Positions 1 to 6,845 of a DNA stretch of 29,696 nucleotides are shown piece by piece. The position numbers were made by a program, and so were the translations under genes. The notes under the pieces were generated by a model. The model did no database searches. It was not told where the DNA came from and saw only the letters and a list, made by a program, of their open reading frames with translations. This DNA comes from an uncultured Atopobiaceae bacterium. Its GTDB lineage: Bacteria > Actinomycetota > Coriobacteriia > Coriobacteriales > Atopobiaceae. Location of the stretch: contig CAJTTF010000002.1 of assembly GCA_910579165.1 (NCBI GenBank), positions 174,432-204,127 on the forward strand. The letters are read 5' to 3'. The number at the start of each line of letters is the position of its first letter. The first letter of the stretch is position 1.

Positions 1-913
1 AGTCTGAAGCAACCACCCCTGTATCCTTATCGAAGTAGTAGTCATAATTGTCCCAAGAATGCCACCACCCCTGCACGCGATAACCATTTGACTCAATGAA
101 ATATGTCTTTCCATTCACATTCAGCCAGCAATTTACCGCATAAGTTCCGTCTGCATAGCGCCACTTCCAATGTTGTCCATCAAAAATCCATTCACCAGCT
201 ATTCCTGGCCAAGCCGCGGCGATAGCATTCGCATCAATATTTCCTAACTGAACGAGGGTATCTTCGTTCTTAAATATATTGGCATCATGATCATTGGTAA
301 TAAAGCCGTGCTCAATGATGTTTCCAGTCATATTGAAGCGTCGAGCGTAACGAACGATGCCGTAATAATCAGCCATTGAGCCATCAGGGTAGTAAGACTC
401 AGCATCGCCCCCGCCGTAATCGCGCTGAAGAATTCCCCTGTTGCCAATTCCCACAGAAGCAAAGTTTGGTAATAGGTAATTTGCGAAGGACTTGCCTTCC
501 TGTGTTGTCCAGTAATTGTAGGGAGACTCGTTTCCTACGAGAAGTTCTGCGCCATTTGCACTGGCTCCGCCCGAATTGAAATGAAACGAAATAAGGCAGC
601 GTGCTCCCGCGTTATATGCTCGCAAGCAGCGTTCGTATATAGAGGGATTCTCGTCTGGCGAAGTTCTCACCATTACGGTACTAATCCCCAGGGCCTCTAG
701 GCGTTGCTTACAGTAGTTCGCAACTTTCCAATTGAGTTCCTTCTCTACGAGACCGTTGGCAACAGCACCAGAGTCAGCGCCTCCATGGCCGGCATCTATC
801 GCAACAGGCCCGGGTAGAGTTGAAGCATATGATTTTTGAGGAGCAAGAAAGCACGCAGAAAGAACAATTGAGATTAAAGCTACTGCAGTTAAGCGACATT
901 TCTTTAAAGTCAT
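1..913 (-). CDS. N-acetylmuramoyl-L-alanine amidase with C-terminal cell-wall-binding repeats (partial)
   Basis: The gene starts at ATG 913 behind a GGAGG site and runs off the left edge; 304 codons are visible, so the C-terminus is missing. It would cleave the amide bond between MurNAc and the stem peptide of peptidoglycan outside the membrane. A hydrophobic signal peptide ends in a lipobox-like LSAC (Cys21), although a signal peptidase I site near residue 30 (SYA-S) is equally possible. An Amidase_3 domain spans about residues 35-235. It shows the zinc ligands His43 (DAGHGG), Glu57 (VEKELN) and His111 (SFHFNS), and the catalytic Glu201 (IEHGFITN). From about residue 241 the Trp/Tyr/Gly-rich sequence (WKWRYADG, GYRVQGWW, YYFDKDTG) is typical of choline/glucan-type wall-binding repeats, and more repeats probably lie beyond the edge. 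It is divergent from the PBP gene. The domain assignment is firm; lipoprotein status is a guess. Confidence 0.9.
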   Translation of the reverse strand, partial: MTLKKCRLTAVALISIVLSACFLAPQKSYASTLPGPVAIDAGHGGADSGAVANGLVEKELNWKVANYCKQRLEALGISTVMVRTSPDENPSIYERCLRAYNAGARCLISFHFNSGGASANGAELLVGNESPYNYWTTQEGKSFANYLLPNFASVGIGNRGILQRDYGGGDAESYYPDGSMADYYGIVRYARRFNMTGNIIEHGFITNDHDANIFKNEDTLVQLGNIDANAIAAAWPGIAGEWIFDGQHWKWRYADGTYAVNCWLNVNGKTYFIESNGYRVQGWWHSWDNYDYYFDKDTGVVASD

Positions 914-1318
914 GTTACCTCCGTCTATCGATAACTCTATCTTGTATGGCTATCTTGTATAACTAATGCTTTTCGTATCGTGAGTTTTGCATTTCCATAG
1001 GACATGCGTTTTGCCATGCCCCATGTCTTGTGCCATGTGCACAAAGGTTCACTAATTGTAGTATCTTTTCCAAGAAAAAGGAAGAGTTTGGCAACACGAA
1101 TCCAATTCGGCAAGATGCAACAAAAACCGTGTCCCTAACCGTTATAATTATGCGATGCCGCACGCCACGGGGTTCCGTATTAACATCCTGCGAGCCGCAC
1201 GAGCGATGCCCCGCAAGCACGCGAACACCAGCACCACCCCGCAAGCATGCAAGCAGCAGCAACTCCCTGCAAGCTGCACGCTTACAACATCAAAACCAAA
1301 CAAGGAGCATTAACATCC
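914..1318. other. Divergent intergenic region between amidase and PBP genes
   Basis: This 405-bp stretch has no convincing gene. The two ORFs in it have no family resemblance and no good ribosome binding site. Close to the amidase start an 11-bp direct repeat (ctatcttgtat) sits at 937-947 and 950-960, placed where an operator could act. A perfect TATAAT lies at 1143-1148 on the PBP side. From about 1150 to 1300 the sequence is C-rich and repeats gcaagca-type words, forming an untranslated leader of roughly 165 nt for the PBP gene if the TATAAT is used. Confidence 0.6.
1143..1148 (+). promoter_or_regulatory. Candidate -10 element for the PBP gene
   Basis: An exact TATAAT hexamer lies upstream of the PBP gene. 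The hexamer 17 bp further upstream (acaaaa) does not resemble TTGACA, so an activator or another promoter may be needed. Confidence 0.3.
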
Positions 1319-3250
1319 ATGGGAATCAGAAACCGAAGAGCGCGCGATAAGCACAAAACCCACATTGTGGGCTTCATCGCCGCTGGTATTTTTGGCTTCA
1401 TAGCTCTTCTCGGCATCGCCTTTGCCCTCTCAGTCAACTCGCTCGTTGAGAAGTGGCTCCAAGACATCCCCGATCTCACTGATTCCAGTTCCTACATAGT
1501 CTCCAAGCCCACCGTTATTTACGACTCAAAGAAACAGGTCATCGCCCAGCTTCAGACCGAGAATCGCGTTGTTGTAGATAGCTCTGCTATCTCCCCCTAC
1601 GTGCTTTCGGGCACGGTAGACACCGAGGACATCCGCTTCTATCAGCACAACGGCATTGATTCCATGGGCATTCTTCGCGCACTGTTGGTGCAAGCCGCCG
1701 GCGGTCAAGAAGGCGCCTCCACTATCACACAGCAGCTGGTGCGCAACACCATCCTTTCTGACGAGCAATTTGAAATCTCACTAAAGCGCAAGGTACGCGA
1801 GGCATATCTGGCCATTGAGCTTGAGAAACGCTACACCAAGGACCAGATTCTCAACATGTATCTCAATACCATTTACTACGGAAACAACTCCTACGGAATT
1901 GAGGCGGCCGCCAACACGTACTTCTCCAAGTCGGCTAAGGACCTCACCCTTTCTGAGGCGGCGCTTCTCGTAGGCATTCCCAACTCACCTTCACTTTATG
2001 ACCCCATAAACAATCCTGACGCTTCCGTAAAGCGCCGCAACCTCGTTCTTCTGCGCATGAAAAATGCCGGGGCACTCTCGCAAGAAGACTACGATGCTGC
2101 TTGTGCCGCTCCCCTTGAGCTCAACATCACCCCTGCTCCCACGCTCAACAATACAGGCCTCTTCCCCTACTGGACCAACTACATCAAAAACATCATCTCC
2201 GAGGATTTCTCCGAAGACCTCATTATGAAGGGCGGCCTCCAGATTTACACCACGCTGGATTCTGATGGCCAGGCTGCCGCCGAGAAAGCCGTTAAAGAGC
2301 GCATAAAAGCCATTGGACGCAGCGGGCTTCAAAGTGCGCTTGTGGCCATTGAGCCTACTACCGGCTACATTAAAGCGCTTGTAGGTGGCGACGATTTCAA
2401 CAATATGCAGCTGAACCTTGCAACGCAGACTGCACGTCAGCCGGGATCTACCTTCAAGATTTTCACGCTTGCAACCGCCATTGGCCAAGGCATGAATCCG
2501 TCCATTACCCTTAACTGCAATTCGCCACTGAAAGTCTCCCCCACTTGGACCGTACAGAATTACGGCAATGTCAGCTACGGGAACATTAGTCTCTCGCAGG
2601 CTACGGCCGTCTCATCTAACACGGGATATGTGCAGGTAGCAAAGGCGGTAGGTGCCGAGAATATCGTGAAGACCGCCAAGAGCATGGGCATTAAGGTAGA
2701 CATCCCCGCCTACGACTCTATCACCCTAGGTACTATTGGCGTTCCCGTTATTCAAATGGCAGAGGCAACCGCTACGCTTGCCGCGGGAGGCGTGCATCGT
2801 GATGCTATTGGCATCACCAAAATTGAGGACCGCAACGGCAACGTTATCTATGAACATAAGGACAATCCCTCGCAGGTGATCGATCCCAAGGTGGCCTACG
2901 CTGCCACACAAGTTTTGGAAACCGTCGTTTCTGAGGCGCGCGAAGGTACGGGTTCAGTCATTAAGAACTATCAAATTAACCAGCCCATTGCTGGCAAAAC
3001 CGGAACCACGGAATACAGCGATAATCTCTGGTTTTGCGGCTACACACCACAGATTTGTTGTGCCGTTTGGACGGGATATCCAGATTCAAACAAAGAGGTC
3101 ATTGTGGGCGGCTCTTCAGCGCTTCCTGCTTCTACTGCATGTCCAATCTGGGGCGCCTTTGTAAAAGCCTATACCGCAAACATGGCACGCGCCGAATTCA
3201 CTCCACAGTCCGCTCCTGCTTATAAGGACAATAGCTCCTGGGGATTCTAA
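1319..3250 (+). CDS. Class A penicillin-binding protein (bifunctional transglycosylase/transpeptidase)
   Basis: This membrane-anchored enzyme polymerises glycan strands and cross-links stem peptides. The start is ATG 1319, behind AGGAG at 1303-1307. The same frame is open further upstream (to 1247), but those residues look non-coding and lack a ribosome site. The product is 643 aa: a basic N-terminus, one membrane segment at about residues 15-40, then a GT51 domain with Glu103 in TEDIRFYQHNGID and QEGASTITQQLVRN at about 130-143. The transpeptidase domain has the nucleophile motif STFK (Ser377), SSN (432-434) and KTG (560-562). All catalytic motifs are intact and the length fits PBP1a-type proteins. 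Its stop overlaps the start of the next gene by one base (TAATG), so the two are probably translated together. Confidence 0.95.
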   Translation: MGIRNRRARDKHKTHIVGFIAAGIFGFIALLGIAFALSVNSLVEKWLQDIPDLTDSSSYIVSKPTVIYDSKKQVIAQLQTENRVVVDSSAISPYVLSGTVDTEDIRFYQHNGIDSMGILRALLVQAAGGQEGASTITQQLVRNTILSDEQFEISLKRKVREAYLAIELEKRYTKDQILNMYLNTIYYGNNSYGIEAAANTYFSKSAKDLTLSEAALLVGIPNSPSLYDPINNPDASVKRRNLVLLRMKNAGALSQEDYDAACAAPLELNITPAPTLNNTGLFPYWTNYIKNIISEDFSEDLIMKGGLQIYTTLDSDGQAAAEKAVKERIKAIGRSGLQSALVAIEPTTGYIKALVGGDDFNNMQLNLATQTARQPGSTFKIFTLATAIGQGMNPSITLNCNSPLKVSPTWTVQNYGNVSYGNISLSQATAVSSNTGYVQVAKAVGAENIVKTAKSMGIKVDIPAYDSITLGTIGVPVIQMAEATATLAAGGVHRDAIGITKIEDRNGNVIYEHKDNPSQVIDPKVAYAATQVLETVVSEAREGTGSVIKNYQINQPIAGKTGTTEYSDNLWFCGYTPQICCAVWTGYPDSNKEVIVGGSSALPASTACPIWGAFVKAYTANMARAEFTPQSAPAYKDNSSWGF

Positions 3251-3711
3251 TGGGCGCGAGGCGGGAACATCCACAAACACCGCGTCGAACACGTCAGAGG
3301 AGCGGTTCTAGAAGTGGTTCCATTAGTAGTTCCAGTAGTGGCTCTAAAAGCGGCCTTAGAAGAGGTTCTGGTAACAGCTCTAGAAGCGATTCCCGTACGG
3401 CATTAGTGAGAACCAAGTCCTCATCCTCTCGGCAGCCCCGCAGAAGGCAGGTTCGCGGAAGACAAATTAGCGGAAGCCAAACACAGGGTCACCAAAAGGA
3501 GCTAAAGAGCCCAGCAATTCATGGACGTGGATGGCGGCTCCCCATCAAAAAGGCGCGATCAAGCGAAGGCTATATGCTGGAGCGACACTCCATCAATTTC
3601 TCTGGTACAAAAGGCGTGCTTCGAGCGCTTGATCCACGTCTTGTAGTCGGTGTAGCGGCACTCATCGTGCTCGCCCTCATCGGTCTCATAATTCTTATAG
3701 TACTGAGCTAA
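3250..3711 (+). CDS. Unrecognised basic Ser/Arg-rich tail-anchored membrane protein
   Basis: I do not recognise this 153-aa product. Residues 1 to about 100 are low complexity, dominated by Ser, Arg, Gly, Gln and Lys, and are strongly basic. A short, more ordered segment follows (about 100-130, around EGYMLERHSINFSGTKG). The protein ends in a single long hydrophobic stretch (about 131-152, VVGVAALIVLALIGLIILIV) with almost nothing after it. That predicts a tail-anchored topology with the basic domain in the cytoplasm. The ATG overlaps the PBP stop codon (TAATG), so translation is probably coupled, which suggests a role beside the PBP at the membrane; that is inference. An internal start near Met110 would leave only the ordered segment and the anchor, but the overlapping start fits better. 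Confidence 0.75.
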   Translation: MGARREHPQTPRRTRQRSGSRSGSISSSSSGSKSGLRRGSGNSSRSDSRTALVRTKSSSSRQPRRRQVRGRQISGSQTQGHQKELKSPAIHGRGWRLPIKKARSSEGYMLERHSINFSGTKGVLRALDPRLVVGVAALIVLALIGLIILIVLS

Positions 3712-5444
3712 TCAGCAACGAGAAGGGTATTTTGTGATGCGAGGGCAAGGTTGTCCTGGATCTCCTCAGCCTTTTCCTTCGTGGGGGCAACGCTAAAGAG
3801 GTACGCCTTTATTTTTGGCTCCGTACCAGAAGGACGCACGATGACCTTATTGCCGCCCTGTAGCTGGTATTCCAAAACGTTAGCAACCGGCAGTGTTTGT
3901 TCCGGATCCCCTACAACGCGATTCATCTGCGGCATAGGGGCTGCTTTTTGATAATCCACAATCTTCTCTACATCAAGACCCGCAATGCTCGTGGGAGGCT
4001 CTTCTCGCAAACGCGCCATAATGTCAGCAATCTTTTGCGCTCCTGAAGCTCCCTCGGCCGTCACGTTCACAACGCCGTTGAGGTAAAACCCGTGCTCATG
4101 ATACAAATCTTGCATGGCCTGATAAAGATCGATATTGCGCTTTGCGTACCAAGCAGCCATCTCGCAAATAAGCATGCTTGATACAACCGCGTCCTTATCG
4201 CGCGCATGCGTACCCGCAAGATACCCATACGATTCTTCAAAGCCAAGAAGGAAGCGATCTCCTTCATCCTTTTGCGTGAGGAGATCAATTTGGCCGCCGA
4301 TATACTTAAAGCCGGTTAGGACACGGCGGAGCTCAAAGCCCCAGTGCGCAGCCAGAGCATCAGGCATAGCGGAAGAGACGATTGTGGTAATAACAACCTT
4401 TTGTGCGATGTCCTCGCCCGCTTCTTTCTTAAGTCGGCAAAGCCAGTCAATCAGCAAACAACCCACCTCATTGCCCGAGAGAAGCTCGTAGCGTCCTTCA
4501 TGCGGCACAGCAATTCCTACGCGATCAGCATCCGGGTCGGTAGCGAGAAGCAGGTCTGGATGGACTTTTTCCGCAAGCTCAAGGCCCTTTTTAAGCGCCT
4601 CGCGAATCTCTGGATTGGGATAAGGACACGTTGGGAAGTTCCCGTCCGGATCTTTTTGCTCTGGGACGACGTCGATGTTTTTAACGCCAATACGCTGGAG
4701 AATCTTTGTGACGCATTCCAAACCAGAGCCGTTAAGCGGCGTATAAACCACGCGGAAAGAATCATCCTCTGGAATGCAACCAGGAACAGAAACCTGCTGG
4801 ATGGCGTCTAGATAGGCATCTATTACTGCGTCATCTATCCAGGTTACGAGACCTTTTTTCAGGGCCTCTGCAAAATCCATATGCTTAACATCGCGGAAGA
4901 TATCCGTGCGATTGATGGACGCTTGAATCTCCTCTGCTGCCTCGTTGGCAATTTGACAGCCATCTGGACCGTATGCCTTGTAGCCGTTGTAGGGCGCAGG
5001 ATTATGAGAAGCTGTGATCACGACGCCGGCCGATGCTTTGAGGTAACGGGTAGCAAACGAGAGAACAGGCACGGGTTCAATGCGCGGAGCAACGTAACTT
5101 TTGATGCCATTAGCAGCAAGGACGCTTGCTGTAGCCTCAACAAACTCCTTGCCCTTGTTGCGCGAATCGCGCATGATGCAGACGTTAGGCACTTCAAAAT
5201 GCTTGTTAAGATAATCAGCCAGACCTTGCGTTGCTTGAGACACCGTATAGACATTCATCCGATTAGCACCGGGACCCAAAACGCCACGGAGACCAGCTGT
5301 TCCAAACTCTAAGTCGCGATAGAAGGCGTCAGTAATGGTCTCGTCTTGCTTGGATGCTAAAAGATCTGCAAGTTCCTCTGCAAGCTGGGGTTCATCAAGT
5401 TGTTCTTGCCAGAGCTGAACCTTCTTTGCAATGTGTTCGTCCAT
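3708..5444 (-). CDS. Phosphoglucomutase/phosphomannomutase (alpha-D-phosphohexomutase family)
   Basis: This cytoplasmic enzyme interconverts hexose 1- and 6-phosphates and feeds nucleotide-sugar and wall or capsule precursor synthesis. The start is ATG 5444 (MDEHIAKK) behind AGGAG; the frame is open further upstream but those residues lack family similarity. The product is 578 aa, as expected for the long PGM2-like subfamily. The four signature loops are present: phosphoserine loop TASHNP (Ser146), metal loop DPDADR (303-308), sugar-binding loop GFEESYG (401-407) and phosphate loop RPSGTEPK (537-544). Its stop overlaps the convergent stop of the tail-anchored gene by 3 bases, leaving no room for a terminator. 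An upstream gap of 169 bp separates it from pflA, so it may have its own promoter. Glucose versus mannose preference cannot be read from the motifs. Confidence 0.93.
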   Translation of the reverse strand: MDEHIAKKVQLWQEQLDEPQLAEELADLLASKQDETITDAFYRDLEFGTAGLRGVLGPGANRMNVYTVSQATQGLADYLNKHFEVPNVCIMRDSRNKGKEFVEATASVLAANGIKSYVAPRIEPVPVLSFATRYLKASAGVVITASHNPAPYNGYKAYGPDGCQIANEAAEEIQASINRTDIFRDVKHMDFAEALKKGLVTWIDDAVIDAYLDAIQQVSVPGCIPEDDSFRVVYTPLNGSGLECVTKILQRIGVKNIDVVPEQKDPDGNFPTCPYPNPEIREALKKGLELAEKVHPDLLLATDPDADRVGIAVPHEGRYELLSGNEVGCLLIDWLCRLKKEAGEDIAQKVVITTIVSSAMPDALAAHWGFELRRVLTGFKYIGGQIDLLTQKDEGDRFLLGFEESYGYLAGTHARDKDAVVSSMLICEMAAWYAKRNIDLYQAMQDLYHEHGFYLNGVVNVTAEGASGAQKIADIMARLREEPPTSIAGLDVEKIVDYQKAAPMPQMNRVVGDPEQTLPVANVLEYQLQGGNKVIVRPSGTEPKIKAYLFSVAPTKEKAEEIQDNLALASQNTLLVAD

Positions 5445-5613
5445 GTAGTCTCCTCTTTGTATGTAAGAGCGCGCTTGTGGCGTGCTTGCGAGTATGTTTG
5501 AAAGAGCGCTTACGAGCGTGCCTAAAGGCTTGATTGAAAGCATGCTTGAAACGTGCACTCCTAGATATCATACGGCTAAACCGCTCTTTCACGCCGATAA
5601 GATCTACGAGAAA

Positions 5614-6432
5614 TTATGATTTGTTTGTCTTGTAGGCATCGGTAACAATTGAGGTCAGCTTCGGGAGTGCGCTTTTATCCATACTTGGCACCCCATTGAG
5701 CCTGTAGGGAATCTTGAGCGCCTCGTATTTTTTAGTCCCCATTGTATGATACGGAAGCAGTTCAAAACCCACGATGTTCGTGTAGTTTGCCATAAGCTTT
5801 CCAATTTCAGCGAGCTCATCTTCGGCATCCGTAATACCTGGGACCACAACGTGTCGAATGAGCGTGGGAACTCTCATCTCTTGGAGAAGCGAGAGAAAGC
5901 ACAGCGTTGATGTTTGCTCCTTCCCCGTGAGATCCTTAAATTCCTCACTTTTAGAATGCTTGATGTCGAGAAGGACCAAATCCGTATTTTTAAGAAGCCT
6001 ACTCAATGCGGAATTATCGGGGAGTTGAAGCTTCTTTTCCGTTCCAGTTTGTCTTGAATTTGCTAAGTCTGCACTGTAGCCGGAAGTGTCAAGGCAAGTA
6101 TGAATACGTCCGTCTGGATCAGTGTGCGCGGCCTCAAAAAGATCTGCTACAAAGGGTGCCTGCATGAGGGGCTCTCCCCCAGAAACGGTAATGCCACCGT
6201 TCCGATAAAAGGTGCGCTTGTGATTGAATTCTTCGAGAATATCAGCCACTTTCATCTCTTTGCCCCCGGACGCGGACCAGGTATCTGGATTGTGGCAAAA
6301 CGCACAGCGAAGGGGGCAACCCTGCATGAATACAACGAAGCGAACGCCGGGTCCGTCAGCAGCTCCCAGCGTTTCAATTGAATGCACCTGCCCAACAGAA
6401 TCGAGAAGATTTGAACTCGCGCTACCTATCAT
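5614..6432 (-). CDS. pflA: Pyruvate formate-lyase activating enzyme (radical SAM)
   Basis: This enzyme uses a [4Fe-4S] cluster and S-adenosylmethionine to abstract a hydrogen from the active-site glycine of pyruvate formate-lyase, making the glycyl radical. It is 272 aa, slightly longer than the usual ~245 because of an N-terminal extension and a short insertion near residue 130. The N-terminal region HSIETLGAADGPGVRF matches the family, followed by the cluster motif CPLRCAFC (Cys39, 43, 46) and the GGxTxSGGEP-type motif (GGITVSGGEPLMQ). No extra ferredoxin cysteines are seen, which separates it from the larger glycyl-radical activases. The start at 6432 has no strong ribosome site, so a start a few codons inside is possible. 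It lies directly downstream of the two PFL genes, and its substrate glycine would be on the separate 83-aa chain. Confidence 0.95.
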   Translation of the reverse strand: MIGSASSNLLDSVGQVHSIETLGAADGPGVRFVVFMQGCPLRCAFCHNPDTWSASGGKEMKVADILEEFNHKRTFYRNGGITVSGGEPLMQAPFVADLFEAAHTDPDGRIHTCLDTSGYSADLANSRQTGTEKKLQLPDNSALSRLLKNTDLVLLDIKHSKSEEFKDLTGKEQTSTLCFLSLLQEMRVPTLIRHVVVPGITDAEDELAEIGKLMANYTNIVGFELLPYHTMGTKKYEALKIPYRLNGVPSMDKSALPKLTSIVTDAYKTNKS

Positions 6433-6490
6433 ATTTGGTCTTTGGGTATGTGTGCTTTACTCGTGCGTACTTACTGAGACAGGATTCTTG

Positions 6491-6542
6491 AGGGTTCTAA
6501 AATTGAGGGTTTTCATCCTCAGGGTTCTAAAATTGAGGGTTT
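6491..6542 (-). repeat. 22-bp direct repeat between glycyl-radical gene and pflA
   Basis: Two identical 22-bp copies lie at 6491-6512 and 6521-6542, with an 8-bp spacer (period 30 bp). In the minus-strand transcript each copy carries CCTCA, a third CCCTCA sits just outside, and one TGAGG lies between copies. TGAGG can therefore pair with either flanking CCTCA in mutually exclusive short hairpins. The element falls in the 150-bp gap between the 83-aa gene and pflA, where it could set the relative expression of enzyme and activase. No known element is recognised. Confidence 0.75.
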
Positions 6543-6582
6543 CCTTTGATACGCAAAGACACCTAGTACTCACCGCCACTCT

Positions 6583-6834
6583 CTAAAGCGACTCGTGGAT
6601 GGTGCGTTTAATAACCTCGTCTTGCTGCTCCTTGGTGAGCTTATTGAAATTCACGGCATACCCGGAGACGCGTATGGTGAGCTGCGGGTATTTCTCGGGG
6701 TGTTTTTGGGCATCGAGGAGCGTCTCGCGGTTGAAGACGTTCATATTAAGGTGATGACCGCCCTTTTCCATATAAGCGTCCAGAATGTTCACCACATTTT
6801 CAACTTGAGCTTTGGAAACGCGTGTTTCTTCCAT
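6583..6834 (-). CDS. grcA: Stand-alone glycyl radical subunit of pyruvate formate-lyase (GrcA-like)
   Basis: This 83-aa protein is the C-terminal glycyl-radical domain of pyruvate formate-lyase as a separate chain. Residues 16-30 (NILDAYMEKGGHHLN) and HPEKYPQLTIRVSGYAVNF match the end of PFL; Gly58 in RVSGYA is the radical residue. The ATG at 6834 is preceded by AGGAG with 6-nt spacing, and the gap to the large-subunit stop is 11 bp. It resembles E. coli YfiD/GrcA, a spare radical domain for damaged full-length PFL. Here, however, the neighbouring large chain ends before this domain, so the small protein should be an obligatory subunit rather than a backup. It should assemble on the large chain and be activated by PflA. 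Confidence 0.9.
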   Translation of the reverse strand: MEETRVSKAQVENVVNILDAYMEKGGHHLNMNVFNRETLLDAQKHPEKYPQLTIRVSGYAVNFNKLTKEQQDEVIKRTIHESL

Positions 6835-6845
6835 TTTATACTCCT

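Noticed and set aside
963..1350. Two short overlapping open frames in the amidase-PBP gap
   Set aside because: No ribosome site, no family resemblance and unlikely composition; better read as an untranslated regulatory region.
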